DNA of 64,000 nt from Ornithinimicrobium faecis (GTDB lineage: Bacteria; Actinomycetota; Actinomycetes; Actinomycetales; Dermatophilaceae): positions 4,154,001-4,218,000 of the forward strand of contig NZ_CP099489.1 in the NCBI RefSeq assembly GCF_023923225.1, given 5' to 3'. The translations under genes and the position numbers were made by a program. Under the pieces are notes generated by a model. The model searched no databases, was not told the DNA's origin, and was given only the letters and a program-made list of their open reading frames with translations. Of this stretch, positions 36,875 to 45,804 are shown in pieces (position 1 is the stretch's first letter; each line of letters opens with the position of its first letter).

Positions 36875-36895
36875 GTTGAGTACACATTGCTCAAC
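36875..36895. promoter_or_regulatory. HAIR operator (HspR site) upstream of dnaK
   Basis: GTTGAGT-N7-GCTCAAC, extended to AAGTTGAGT/GCTCAACTT, matches the HspR-associated inverted repeat. The half sites equal those at clpB. The left end of the Tn7-like element starts 53 bases beyond it. Confidence 0.88.
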
Positions 36896-36947
36896 TTAGG
36901 TGCTTCCCGGTTTATTTCCCGGCCGGCGGCATCGCCGCGGCCGAGGG

Positions 36948-37022
36948 TGTAGGTTCTCAGCCAAGTTGGCCATTTCTCACTTTGTTGTCAGTCGCGTGTC
37001 AGATTTCTCACCCATCTGTCAG
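36948..37022 (+). repeat. Left transposon end of element A with TnsB-type sites
   Basis: A 75-bp end starting TGTAGGTTCTC. It has two internal imperfect repeats of the type ATTTCTCAC(C/T)...TGTCAG ending at 37022. It aligns in layout and exact length with the left end at 48042-48116. Confidence 0.8.
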
Positions 37023-37039
37023 GCGGGCACGATGGCAGT

Positions 37040-37777
37040 GTGCGCGTGCGCGAGGTCTCCTTGCGGTACTGCAACGGCGCCGGTGACGAGGTCACGACGA
37101 CGTGGCGGGAGGCGCGCGCCGAGCTGATCGTCGAGGGTCTTCCGGTCCGCATCCCGCCGTCCTACCGGGGACAGGGGAACTACCCGGGACTGTTCTGGTC
37201 AGCGACAAACCAGAGGACCCTGGTCTACGAGAGCTTGCTCGAGCTGGACCGGCTCTGGTTGGCGGACTTCGACCAGGCCGTCGTGGGAATCGCGACCCAA
37301 CCGTTCCAGATCACCGGCAGCGGCACCGGCCCCCAGCCTTCGCATGTGCCAGATGTCCTCCTGGTCCACGTCGACCGCACGGTCACCTTGGTCGACGTGA
37401 AACCGACCGAGCTCCTGGACAAGCCCGCGGTGCGGGCCCAATTCGACAGGACACACGGGTTGTGCCGAGACAAGGGCTGGCACTACGAGGTCTTCTCCGG
37501 CGGAGATCCCGTGGTGCTGCGCAACATCAAGACCCTGGCTGTCGGCCGTCGCCCCGAGCGACTACCGGCCGTCGTCCTCGACCAGGCACGGGCGGTTCTC
37601 GCTCCAGGAGACGTCACCCTGAGCGAAGCCTTCGCCCGCAAGCCGGCGACTTGCGACAACGTCTCATGGCGCGTGGCTGTCCTTGGGTGCCTGTGGCGAG
37701 GCGAGGCCTGGGCGAACCTGCAACAACCTTTGTGCGCTGAGACGGTGCTGGCCTCCCCAGCGGGGGTTCTGGTGTGA
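37040..37777 (+). CDS. tnsA: TnsA-like endonuclease (element A)
   Basis: A 245-residue restriction-like endonuclease that would cut the 5' ends of the element alongside TnsB. The PD-(D/E)XK core is visible: Glu64 in VYESLLELDRLWL, Asp105 in SHVPDVLLVH, and Asp119-Val-Lys121 in TLVDVKPTE. The C-terminal 80 residues (PGDVTLSEAFARKPATCDNV) probably contact TnsB/TnsC. The start is the GTG at 37040; length equals the second copy. The stop overlaps tnsB by 4 bases (GTGA). Presence of TnsA implies cut-and-paste movement rather than cointegrates. Confidence 0.88.
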   Translation: MRVREVSLRYCNGAGDEVTTTWREARAELIVEGLPVRIPPSYRGQGNYPGLFWSATNQRTLVYESLLELDRLWLADFDQAVVGIATQPFQITGSGTGPQPSHVPDVLLVHVDRTVTLVDVKPTELLDKPAVRAQFDRTHGLCRDKGWHYEVFSGGDPVVLRNIKTLAVGRRPERLPAVVLDQARAVLAPGDVTLSEAFARKPATCDNVSWRVAVLGCLWRGEAWANLQQPLCAETVLASPAGVLV

Positions 37778-39765
37778 GTACGGACAGCCTGGACGTGTCA
37801 GTCGGTGCCCGACTCTGGTTCCAGGGAAGCGCCTGGACCGTGGTCGAGCACGACGGCGCCACTGTGCTGCTGCGCTCTGGCGACAACCTCAGGAAGGTTC
37901 ACGCGCCCTCACTCGTCGGCCTCGCGCAGCCACTGGATGACCAGGTGGACGAGGGTCAGTCACAGACGGAACTCGATGCTGTCGTTCTCTCCGCCCTGAG
38001 TGCCACCCAACGCCGGGCGGTCGAGGCCGAGGCGCAAGTCTTCGACGACCTCGTTCTCGGGATGATCGAGGTCCCGCTTGAGGAGAGGTACCAACGGGCG
38101 GGTGAGCAGCTGAGGATCTCTGCGCGTACAGCACGGCGGCGGGCCGCCCGCTACGCGGACCGAGGCCTTGTCGGTCTGGTTGACGCACGCCTGCTCCAGA
38201 CTTCCCGTCGATCGGTCGCCCAGGAATGGGACCAGGCGTGCCTGCAGGTGCTCGATTCGTTCAAGGATCTCTCGAACCCCACGATGAAGTCGGTGCTCAG
38301 CAAGACGAACGCGCTCTACCTTCAGGATCACCCTGGGGCAGCAGTTCCATCCCAGGCAGTGGCCTACCGCCGACTTCGAGAGCTGGACAAGGGGCATTAC
38401 ACGTTCGGGGCGGCCAAGCAACGTAGGTCGGTGGCCGAACGGCCGCAGGGCGTGCTGGGCAGGTTGCGGGCGGACCGGCCCGGCCAGTACGTGGTGCTGG
38501 ACACAACTCGCCTGGACGTGTTCGCGATGGAGCCGGTGACCGGTCGGTGGGTCAACACCGAGCTGACGATCGCGAAGGATCTCTACTCCCGTTGCGTCCT
38601 CGGCCTGACCCTGAGGGCTGTGTCGACCAAGGCGCAGGACGTGGCATCGGTGCTGTTCCAGGTGGTCACGCCGCAGCAATGGGGACCGACTGTTGAGGGC
38701 GAGGTGCCGGCGCCCTACGTCGGCATCCCGGACGAGCTAATCACGATGACTACGGGTGCCCTACCGGACACGATCGTGGTCGACCACGGCAAGGTGTACC
38801 TGTCCGGGCACACCAAGGCCGTGTGTCACCGTCTCGGGATCAACATCCAGCCCGCGATCCCGCACAAGCCGACGGACAAGCCCACCATGGAACGATTCTT
38901 CCGGACGCTGCGACAGCAGCTTCTGGAGCACCTACCCGCCTACAAGGGCCCTGATGTCCACTCACGCGGCAAGGACGTGGAGGCCGAAGCGTTCTACTAC
39001 GTGCCCGAGTTGGAGGCGATCATCCGCGAGTGGGTCGGGATCTACCACCACACCCCTCATCGGGGTCTGTGCGACCCGCGACTGCCGGGCGTGGACCTGT
39101 CCCCGGCAGAAATGTTCGCCCGCGGCATGGCCGTCGCGGGCGTGCTGCGACTTCCGGCTAGCCAGGACCTGCGCATGGAGTTCCTCGACGTGGCATGGCG
39201 CACGATCCAGCACTATGGCGTCGAGATCGACGGGCGCCGCTATGACGGCCCTGGCCTGAACCTGCACCGCGGCACCCGGTCCCGACACGGTGGCGCCCAC
39301 CCCGGCAGGTGGCCGATCATGGTCGACCGTGACGACGTCCGCACCGTCTTCTTCCAGGACCCTGACACCGGGTCTTGGCACGATCTGGTGTGGGAACACG
39401 CACCGGGCCTGGATGCTCCGTTCAGCGACGAAGCAGCCGCCTACACCCGGCGGCTGAGCCTGAGAGAGGACAGGCACGTCGACCCGGCCTCGGCGTTGGC
39501 CGACCTGCTGCAGCGATACAGCAAGGGCGAGGTCACCAAGAGGCGCGAGCAGAACCTCGCCCGACGACTCGCCACCCAGCCCACCCACGAGCCCGGAGCG
39601 GGCACGGCGACTCTGGATACGGCTTCCACACCGGGAGTTGTCGACCTGCTGGCCCATATCGACCGTCGCCGCACCGATCCACAGGTCACCGATGACCTGG
39701 ATGTGTTCGAGCGCTACTACGCAGAGCACCCGGACACGGTCGGGTTGGAGGTGTTCGACGAATGA
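37774..39765 (+). CDS. tnsB: TnsB-like DDE transposase (element A)
   Basis: A 663-residue Mu/TniA/TnsB-type transposase that joins 3' ends to target DNA. N-terminal helix-turn-helix domains include LRISARTARRRAARYADRGLVGL. The rve catalytic core has Asp243 in YVVLDTTRLDVF, Asp337 in DTIVVDHGKVYL and Glu373 in KPTMERFFRTL, a DD35E spacing. A Mu-type beta barrel (RSRHGGAHPGRWPIMVDRDD) and a C-terminal tail for TnsC contact (DDLDVFERYYAEHPD) follow. It overlaps tnsA and tnsC by 4 bases each. Confidence 0.92.
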   Translation: MSTDSLDVSVGARLWFQGSAWTVVEHDGATVLLRSGDNLRKVHAPSLVGLAQPLDDQVDEGQSQTELDAVVLSALSATQRRAVEAEAQVFDDLVLGMIEVPLEERYQRAGEQLRISARTARRRAARYADRGLVGLVDARLLQTSRRSVAQEWDQACLQVLDSFKDLSNPTMKSVLSKTNALYLQDHPGAAVPSQAVAYRRLRELDKGHYTFGAAKQRRSVAERPQGVLGRLRADRPGQYVVLDTTRLDVFAMEPVTGRWVNTELTIAKDLYSRCVLGLTLRAVSTKAQDVASVLFQVVTPQQWGPTVEGEVPAPYVGIPDELITMTTGALPDTIVVDHGKVYLSGHTKAVCHRLGINIQPAIPHKPTDKPTMERFFRTLRQQLLEHLPAYKGPDVHSRGKDVEAEAFYYVPELEAIIREWVGIYHHTPHRGLCDPRLPGVDLSPAEMFARGMAVAGVLRLPASQDLRMEFLDVAWRTIQHYGVEIDGRRYDGPGLNLHRGTRSRHGGAHPGRWPIMVDRDDVRTVFFQDPDTGSWHDLVWEHAPGLDAPFSDEAAAYTRRLSLREDRHVDPASALADLLQRYSKGEVTKRREQNLARRLATQPTHEPGAGTATLDTASTPGVVDLLAHIDRRRTDPQVTDDLDVFERYYAEHPDTVGLEVFDE

Positions 39766-40838
39766 GCGTGCCGAACGCGTGGGCGGCCTGGTTGGGCGAG
39801 TACGACACCGCCAGCTACCAGTTGTCCCGCAAGGCCGGGTGGGACGCTTTCGTGAACGCAGCACCCCGGCCCAGGTTCGAGGTCCTGACCCGCGCCGAGA
39901 TGCGGGTCTTGGATGAGGACGCCCTGGCCGACTACAACGAGGCCAGGTGCGTGTGGAACGCCAACCCGCCGACCATCAAGACCCAGCAGTTGACCCGGGC
40001 CTTCCAGGTCCTGGACCAGGTGATGGCCTCGGGCCGCCGCGACGGGGACAAGCTGCGCGGCTCTGCGGTCGTCGACGCTGAGCCCGGATTGGGCAAGACG
40101 ACGATCGCGACCCGGTTCGCCCGGGATGTACATCGACGCGAGTACCTCCGCCACTCCCCAACCACCGCCGATGGCAGTCAGCGGCTGCCGGTCGCGTTCG
40201 TGCCGCTGGCCGCTGGGGTCACGTTGAAGGGTTTGAACCAGCAGATCCTGAAGTTCTACGACCATCCCGCCGCGGAGCGCGCGAATAACCGGACGCAACT
40301 GACCTCGCTGGCCGTGGACTGCGTCACGACCTGCGCGACGCGGCTTGTCGTGATCGATGACCTGCACTTCATCGACTTCCGGCACAAGAATGGTATCGAG
40401 GTGTCTAACCACCTCAAGAGCCTGGCCAACGCGCTACCGGTCACGTTCTTGTACGTCGGGGTGAATCTGATGGCTAAACGGTTCTTCGACGAGGGCATGG
40501 ACGGTGAGCAGGCCGTCTACGCGCAGATGAGCCGGCGGGCGACCCGGTGCCCGGTTACCCCGTTCAGCATCGAGGGCGACGCCGGCGCCCGCGCCTGGAG
40601 TGACCTACTGTCCACCTTGGAGCGGCACCTCATCCTGGCCGATGGCGAACCGGGCATGCTGGTCAGCCAGGCCAAGGAGCTGCACCGCCGCACCCAGGGC
40701 CGGATCGCGTCCCTGACTAACCTCATCGACCGCGCCGCCTACTTGGCCATCGCCTCCGGGGCCGAGACCATCAACCCCGGTGTCCTCGACTCCGCGTTGA
40801 CCGACAATGCCGCCCACGGCCTGGCCGGCACGGCCTGA
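39762..40838 (+). CDS. tnsC: TnsC/TniB-like AAA+ ATPase (element A)
   Basis: A 358-residue AAA+ regulator that links target selection to the transposase. It has Walker A VDAEPGLGKTTIATRFA at about residue 107, Walker B TRLVVIDDLHFIDF, and sensor LYVGVNLMAKRFFDEG. A C-terminal helical domain contains HRRTQGRIASLTNLIDRAA. The N terminus (DTASYQLSRKAGWDAFVNA) is conserved with the second copy. It starts within tnsB (ATGA overlap), and tniQ starts within its last 32 bases. Confidence 0.9.
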   Translation: MSVPNAWAAWLGEYDTASYQLSRKAGWDAFVNAAPRPRFEVLTRAEMRVLDEDALADYNEARCVWNANPPTIKTQQLTRAFQVLDQVMASGRRDGDKLRGSAVVDAEPGLGKTTIATRFARDVHRREYLRHSPTTADGSQRLPVAFVPLAAGVTLKGLNQQILKFYDHPAAERANNRTQLTSLAVDCVTTCATRLVVIDDLHFIDFRHKNGIEVSNHLKSLANALPVTFLYVGVNLMAKRFFDEGMDGEQAVYAQMSRRATRCPVTPFSIEGDAGARAWSDLLSTLERHLILADGEPGMLVSQAKELHRRTQGRIASLTNLIDRAAYLAIASGAETINPGVLDSALTDNAAHGLAGTA

Positions 40839-42561
40839 CCCGCAGTCCGCAGGCCAAGGCCGCGGGCTGCGGGGCGTGCCTGGTGGGTATGACATCAACC
40901 GGTGGCCGATCGCCGTCCCACCAACCCCGGAGGAGCACCCGGTCACCTGGTTGTGGCGCCTGGCCTACCGGTACGGCTTGAGTGTCTCCGCGACCCTGCG
41001 GGCACTCGACGTGCCCGTCACCCAGGCTTCAGTTCCGCTGCTCGAACGCAGGCTCGGGTCCTTCATCGACAGGATAGAGGCTCGGGTCGGTCCTCATCCC
41101 TTCTTCCCGGACGACGCGATGACACACCGTCCTCGACCCACCCCACTGGTGGACCGGCATCTTGCGGGGTATCTCAACAGGTACCGGTTTGCCGCGATCC
41201 CGGCCCCAACGTTCCGGTTCTGCCCTCACTGCCTGGAGGAGTCAGAGGGAGCCTGGCTGAGATCGTGGTGGTCCCTTCTGCCCGCCCTCTGCTCTCGGCA
41301 CCGCGTCCTGCTGGTAGCGACATGCCCAGGCTGCCACACGGTCCCCCTGAGTACACCAGCCTGGATGGGCGCGGACACCCCGCCGTGGCAGTGCCCGCAG
41401 ATCACCCGCGCCCAGCCTGCGCCCCGGCGACGGCGCCACAGGTGCGGATACGACCTACGGAGCGCCCCGACGATCGTCCCCGGCCAGGAGCAGCGCCGGT
41501 TGCTTGAGCAACTGAGAGACCTGGCCGACCGGGCCACAGCCGACCCGGATGGCACGACGGTGGTCGCCGCCCTGGAGACCACCCATACTGAGCGCCTCGA
41601 TGCTGTCTGGGAACTCATGGACGAGGCAGTGGGCATCAAGACCGCCCTCGGTACCGATGCTGCCCACGCCGACCTGTTCTTTTCCGCCTGCGCGACGGCT
41701 ATGGCCGTCCTGGCACAACTCGGCCCTTCGTCAGCCGCGGCCACGGCGGAGGCGGCTGGGCTGCTGGACCCGTCCGGAACTCACACCCCGATCCTGACCA
41801 CGTACCGTGCCCGGCTGCGCCGTCACAACCCGCTGCTGGCGGCGATCAGGATCCGGTCCTTGGAGCACACGCTGAGCCCCACCGCCCAGCTCACCCTCCG
41901 CACGGCCTCGCAGGTGCCGCGGTACCCCGCCCCGTACCTGGGGCGGGGCATCGACAACTGCCCAGAGGTCCTCCCGGGAGAGTCCCGTCTGGCGTGGGTC
42001 CCGCAGCTGCTCTGGCCCGGGGCACTGTCCGAATGGATCGCGGACGACGACATCCCCGGGCGAGCGGCCGCGGGCATGCTCCTCGCGCGCATCGGCACCA
42101 CTCGGGCGTGGTCCATGATCGCTCTCGACATGGGCTTTCCCGCCTCCTTCGCCCCCGTGCCGCCAGCCCTGATCCGCCGGTTACGACGGGCCGGTAGCTG
42201 GCCACAGGCCCTGGCTGTCCTGGATGACCTGACCACCAAGCTGGAACACTGCCCTCCCCCAATCGACTACTCCGCGCGCCGGTGGGCAGCCGCCGACACC
42301 CGACGCCTGCGGCGCGCCGTCCTCCTCGCCGCAGGCCGAGAAGACCACGACCGTGACCTGACGCCCCCGCAGGTCCAAGCCCTCATGGGTAGCGTCTGGG
42401 AGACCTACACCGGCGGTGACCTGCGGTATCACCCAAGCCTTCGCCCCACCCCAGCGGGCAGTCCCGACCCTCTGGCGGCCATCGCCACCGACGCCGTCGC
42501 CGTCCTCCACGACCTGGCCGGGTGCCCCGACGACGGACCAGCCCAATGGGTACCGACTTGA
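40807..42561 (+). CDS. tniQ: TniQ target-selection protein (element A)
   Basis: A 584-residue TniQ/TnsD-like protein. The TniQ N-terminal region is WPIAVPPTPEEHPVTWLWRLA. Zinc-finger cysteines and histidines occur in RFCPHCLEES, CSRHRVLLVATCPGC and RHRCGYDLRSAP. It guides TnsC to the target site. I use the ATG at 40807, overlapping tnsC. Between the tnsC stop and the GTG at 40876, all three differences from the second copy are synonymous in this frame, which argues that this stretch is translated. Compared with the other TniQ, residues after about 60 diverge strongly. Confidence 0.85.
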   Translation: MPPTAWPARPDPQSAGQGRGLRGVPGGYDINRWPIAVPPTPEEHPVTWLWRLAYRYGLSVSATLRALDVPVTQASVPLLERRLGSFIDRIEARVGPHPFFPDDAMTHRPRPTPLVDRHLAGYLNRYRFAAIPAPTFRFCPHCLEESEGAWLRSWWSLLPALCSRHRVLLVATCPGCHTVPLSTPAWMGADTPPWQCPQITRAQPAPRRRRHRCGYDLRSAPTIVPGQEQRRLLEQLRDLADRATADPDGTTVVAALETTHTERLDAVWELMDEAVGIKTALGTDAAHADLFFSACATAMAVLAQLGPSSAAATAEAAGLLDPSGTHTPILTTYRARLRRHNPLLAAIRIRSLEHTLSPTAQLTLRTASQVPRYPAPYLGRGIDNCPEVLPGESRLAWVPQLLWPGALSEWIADDDIPGRAAAGMLLARIGTTRAWSMIALDMGFPASFAPVPPALIRRLRRAGSWPQALAVLDDLTTKLEHCPPPIDYSARRWAAADTRRLRRAVLLAAGREDHDRDLTPPQVQALMGSVWETYTGGDLRYHPSLRPTPAGSPDPLAAIATDAVAVLHDLAGCPDDGPAQWVPT

Positions 42562-42663
42562 CTGCCCACCGGGACCAGCCCTCATCCCCCGCGTCTTCCC
42601 CACACCGGCGCACCCGCCGGGCCCTCCTACCGGGAAGTCGTCAGAACGGTCGCGGTGAGAGCC

Positions 42664-42906
42664 ATGAACGTGTCCCATCGGGGTGTCACCAAGTCCTGGC
42701 TCAAGCAATCCTTGGCAAGTGCCGCCGGGCCCAGCGCCACCCTTCTCCCTCCCTACCAGCGGCACCCGCTGCACTGGCACGTCACAGCCCTAATCAAGCG
42801 GCGCCCGGACGCCGGCCACCTCGACCCTCTACTCAACGAGCTGATCGACCACACTCTCGGCCCCAACACCGGCCCCGGACTGAACAGCCCGTGGGATCAG
42901 GACTAA
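42664..42906 (+). CDS. Small hypothetical protein after tniQ (element A)
   Basis: An 80-residue frame (MNVSHRGVTKSWLKQSLASA ... LLNELIDHTLGPNTG) about 100 bases after tniQ on the same strand. The start could also be the GTG at 42655. There is no signal or membrane segment. The equivalent position in element B holds an unrelated 119-residue frame. I do not recognise it. Confidence 0.4.
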   Translation: MNVSHRGVTKSWLKQSLASAAGPSATLLPPYQRHPLHWHVTALIKRRPDAGHLDPLLNELIDHTLGPNTGPGLNSPWDQD

Positions 42907-43139
42907 CTCCACGGTTAGTTCCTTGTTCAGGATGTAGACGACGGGGACGAGCCGGCCCAGGACCTGTTGGAGCTGCCACTGTGTGCTGGCCTCGAACAAG
43001 CGGTAGGTCTCTGCGCCGCATTTGGCCTCGACCCTCTCCTGCTGCGACGCAGGCGCGCGAGGCGTAGCAGGTCGCGTGACACGTCTTGGTCTCGTTCCTC
43101 CACGTGCACGCACCACTGTGTCCCGATGACGTGCTTCAT
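42905..43139 (-). pseudogene. Probable degraded gene fragment
   Basis: One frame starts MKHVIGTQWCVHVEERDQDV and runs through SRDLLRLARLRRS to about 43030. An adjacent frame then continues with ERVEAKCGAETYRLFEASTQ and WQLQQVLGRLVPVVYILNKE. Together they look like one protein split by a frameshift. I do not recognise the family. Confidence 0.35.
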
Positions 43140-43238
43140 CGCGAGACGGCTCCCACTGAGTTGGCGCCCGCCACGGTACGGCGCCAGGAGGGTCCTTGCG
43201 CAGGGAACTCATGGTCCCCCTCCGCCTCGGCCGTATGT

Positions 43239-43955
43239 TCAGGCGAGCCGCGAGACCAGATCGGTCAGGTCGGTAATCACGATGCCCGACCAGTTCTGGT
43301 CCTCGTCGATCGTGTCGCCACGCATGTCGTCGCTTGGCTGGAAGCGAATGGCACTCATGCCAAGGGCCTCGGCTCCACTCAGCTCGTAGCTTCCGCCGTC
43401 CCCGACGTACAAACATTCCCGCGCACTGACTCCGAGCGCTCGGACTGCAGTTAGGTAGGCCTCTGGCTCAGGCTTGCGGTGCCCCGTAAGGCACGAGAAT
43501 GACACGGCCTCGAAGTGTGGCGACAGCGAGCTCTCGGCCCAGATCAGGGGTGTCTCGGCCGTGCAGTCAGTGACCAGTCCGCGAAGCACCCCGGCAGCAC
43601 CAAGATCCTCGAGTGCCGAGAGAGCCCAGGTCTGCTCGTGCAGCGAGCGTGTCATCTCGAGTCTCAATGTCGCGGCGGAGGCGACGGCCGCATCAGACGG
43701 GGTGACGCCGAGGCACTGGGCCAACGAGAGGACCGTTTCCTGGAGATCGCCGAGGTTCCCGCGCGCCCGGTCGTCGAATGTGTCCCGGACAACTGTCGCC
43801 ATGCCCTCGGGCGCCACGCCGAGCGTCTTGGCCATAGCTCGTGACACGTTGTCCCGTTCATCCTTAGAACCGCCTGGCACCAAAGTGTTGAACAGATCGA
43901 AGAGCACCGCCCGCGGATGTGGCCCTGGGCTCACCCCCCGGGCACGTCCCTCCAT
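43239..43955 (-). CDS. HAD-family hydrolase (element A cargo)
   Basis: A 238-residue HAD hydrolase. It has motif I AVLFDLFNTLVP (nucleophile Asp, second Asp replaced by Asn as DLFNT), motif II LVTDCT, motif III Lys in TGHRKPEPEAYL, and motif IV CLYVGDGGSYELSGAEALG. The helical cap lies between residues 25 and 110. The DxFNT variant is common in dehalogenase-like and putative phosphatase subgroups. It diverges from the PNPOx-like gene and may belong with the nearby PurN-like gene to a small metabolic cargo set. The substrate is unknown. Confidence 0.82.
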   Translation of the reverse strand: MEGRARGVSPGPHPRAVLFDLFNTLVPGGSKDERDNVSRAMAKTLGVAPEGMATVVRDTFDDRARGNLGDLQETVLSLAQCLGVTPSDAAVASAATLRLEMTRSLHEQTWALSALEDLGAAGVLRGLVTDCTAETPLIWAESSLSPHFEAVSFSCLTGHRKPEPEAYLTAVRALGVSARECLYVGDGGSYELSGAEALGMSAIRFQPSDDMRGDTIDEDQNWSGIVITDLTDLVSRLA

Positions 43956-44002
43956 GAGCGCAGCCTACTTCGTCTCGCTACACGACTGGGAGAATGCTCA
44001 CC

Positions 44003-44527
44003 ATGCCTCTGACGAACCCCTGGCTCTCCGGCCCTGCCCCGACAGCGCCCCTCCCCCGCCCTGAACTCGAGGAGAGGATCCTCAACCTCCTGTCCTCACA
44101 GAACATGGCGGTCATCGCTACCGTCAACAAGGACGGATCACCGGCCGCCACGCCAGTTCGCTATTTCAGCCTCGGCTTCGAGATTTTCTACACGAGCTGG
44201 AACGAGTCGGTGAAGTCGCGCAACCTGCGCCGCGATCCGCGCGTGTCCGCTGGCATCTTCGCTCCCCTGGTAGGCCAAGCCAGCAGTCGGGGGGCGCAAC
44301 TCTTCGGTGCGGCGCGGACACTGGAGCGGTCCGAGTCCGAGGCTGGCCACTACTGGGAGGCTCTCCGATGGCAATCAGACCACGTTGAGCGCGGCCGGTC
44401 CCTGGATGAAGCGCCGAGCGACCCGATCACGATCATCACGCCCACCCGCATTCTCTACACGGAGCACTGGTTGCGCCGCTCCGGCTACGCAGCGCGCCAG
44501 ACTTGGCAACCCGGCGACCCACACTGA
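44003..44527 (+). CDS. Pyridoxamine 5'-phosphate oxidase-fold protein
   Basis: A 174-residue split-barrel flavin-binding protein. NMAVIATVNKDGSPAATPVRYFSL and NLRRDPRVSAGIF are the typical first half of PNPOx/F420-reductase-fold proteins. The C-terminal half (GHYWEALRWQSDHVE) is helical. Members bind FMN or F420 and reduce small molecules or act as heme-utilisation proteins; which applies is unclear. GGGAG at 43988 is well spaced for the ATG at 44003 and too close for the ATG at 43994. About 135 bases after it, up to the convergent PurN-like gene, hold no gene. Confidence 0.8.
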   Translation: MPLTNPWLSGPAPTAPLPRPELEERILNLLSSQNMAVIATVNKDGSPAATPVRYFSLGFEIFYTSWNESVKSRNLRRDPRVSAGIFAPLVGQASSRGAQLFGAARTLERSESEAGHYWEALRWQSDHVERGRSLDEAPSDPITIITPTRILYTEHWLRRSGYAARQTWQPGDPH

Positions 44528-44662
44528 ACCACCTCGCCGGCAACTGTCGCGAACCACGAGCACACGAACGGTGGCGACGCCACTGCCGCCAAGACCTTCG
44601 TCACCGCATCACCGCACCCGCATCCCGAACCCCCACCTGACCAGCAACGACGCCCTCAACGG

Positions 44663-45301
44663 TTAAACGACACGCGCAGGCCACGCCGCCCGTCCGATTG
44701 CACCACAGTATTCAGTGAGCCATTGGACAAGGAGAGCCTTCTCCGCTGCTTGGACACGGACTCGCAGGCTCGCGACGTCGTCGTTTGGTTCGACTGGGAC
44801 GACAACCTGGGCAAGAACGGGACCTTCGTCGTACTCGGGTGTCACGGAATGGATCGAGGCACCAGTCTCGGTGGCGCCGGCGGCGAGAACCGCTTCATGG
44901 ACGCGATCGCCGTACATTCCGACTCCTCCGTAAGCTGGGAGTAGCGCGGGGTGGGTGTTCACGATGCGCCCGCCCCAGCGTTCTAGCGTCCGAGGCCCGA
45001 TCTTTTTCAAGAACCCGGCGAGTACCAAGAGATCTGCGCCAGCGGACTCAAGCGCCTTGGTCATAGCAGCGTCGAGGTCAGCAGGGTCAGGATGCGTGAC
45101 ACCGCTCAAATGGAGGGTTGGAACCCCGCGTTCACGTGCGCGCTCAAGGACTCCGGATCGGCTCTTGTTGCTAATGACGAGGCACACTTCGGCGTGGACT
45201 GACGAGCCTGCAACGTCCATAATGCGTTCAGCTGTCGTTCCGGAACCTGATCCAAGAATGGCAACACGGACGACCGGGCGGCGAACCTCCGGCAGTGACA
45301 T
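44663..45301 (-). CDS. PurN-like formyltransferase
   Basis: A 212-residue formyltransferase-fold protein. It has VRVAILGSGSGTTAERIMD at the N terminus, the catalytic region GGRIVNTHPALLPAYGG, and TGASIHSVTPEYDEGPVLAQ with the Asp of GAR transformylases. The usual Asn of the FNNHPSLLP motif corresponds to Asn in VNTHPALLP. It could act on glycinamide ribonucleotide or another amine; placement in transposon cargo beside a HAD hydrolase argues for an accessory role. Its ATG overlaps the start of the opposite-strand gene at CATG. Confidence 0.78.
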   Translation of the reverse strand: MSLPEVRRPVVRVAILGSGSGTTAERIMDVAGSSVHAEVCLVISNKSRSGVLERARERGVPTLHLSGVTHPDPADLDAAMTKALESAGADLLVLAGFLKKIGPRTLERWGGRIVNTHPALLPAYGGVGMYGDRVHEAVLAAGATETGASIHSVTPEYDEGPVLAQVVVPVEPNDDVASLRVRVQAAEKALLVQWLTEYCGAIGRAAWPARVV

Positions 45302-45704
45302 GCAAGAGAGCGTACCCACAGACGTGCCTGGCTGGATCGACTACGAGCAATTCACCATGGGCGCAGCGCCACGACCAGGAGATGTCGGGCCCCGCCCCGA
45401 TCCCCTACCTGTCCACGACGCAGACGGCCACATGGTCCTCGGCACCGCCGAGGTCGACGCGACCTACCCTAGTCATCCCGACCTTCGCGAAACGGCACAG
45501 ATCTATCGACGGTCTGTGCTTGCCCACCAGCGGATCAAAGCCCGCCCGGAGCGTGCGCCGGCATCGCGCGGTGACGTCCGCACACAAGCAGTTGCGCAAA
45601 ATGCCGTACCTGCGAACTGGCCACCTGAGGATTCCGACAAGGTGGTGAGACATCCTGCGTCTCGTCAAGGTGTCGGCGCGCAGGTCAGCGGACTGCTCCC
45701 CTGA
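45300..45704 (+). CDS. Hypothetical protein running into a transposon right end
   Basis: A 134-residue frame (MQESVPTDVPGWIDYEQFTM ... DPLPVHDADGHMVLGTAEVD). The start shares the CATG palindrome with the divergent PurN-like start. The last 27 residues are encoded by the 99-bp right end at 45627-45725, so the original C terminus has probably been replaced. I do not recognise the family. Confidence 0.5.
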   Translation: MQESVPTDVPGWIDYEQFTMGAAPRPGDVGPRPDPLPVHDADGHMVLGTAEVDATYPSHPDLRETAQIYRRSVLAHQRIKARPERAPASRGDVRTQAVAQNAVPANWPPEDSDKVVRHPASRQGVGAQVSGLLP

Positions 45705-45725
45705 CAGGTCGCGCGAGAACCTACA
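45627..45725 (-). repeat. Transposon right end R1 (internal)
   Basis: A 99-bp end: it begins gaggattccgacaaggtggt and finishes ctgacaggtcgcgcgagaac plus ctaca. Length and layout equal R2 (47936-48034) and R3 (57617-57715). Flanking bases agcag do not match the bases outside 36948. Confidence 0.8.
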
Positions 45726-45804
45726 AGCAGGCGCAGAGCAGGGGGATCAGGAGACACAGATTCGTCCGGTCGGCGAGGAGCGGCAGGCTGGTGAGGGTCG
45801 GGGG

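Noticed and set aside
36948-45725. Element A as a simple unit ending at R1
   Set aside because: Bases outside the two ends (gaggg and agcag) do not match, whereas gaggg and gaggc outside R2 nearly do.
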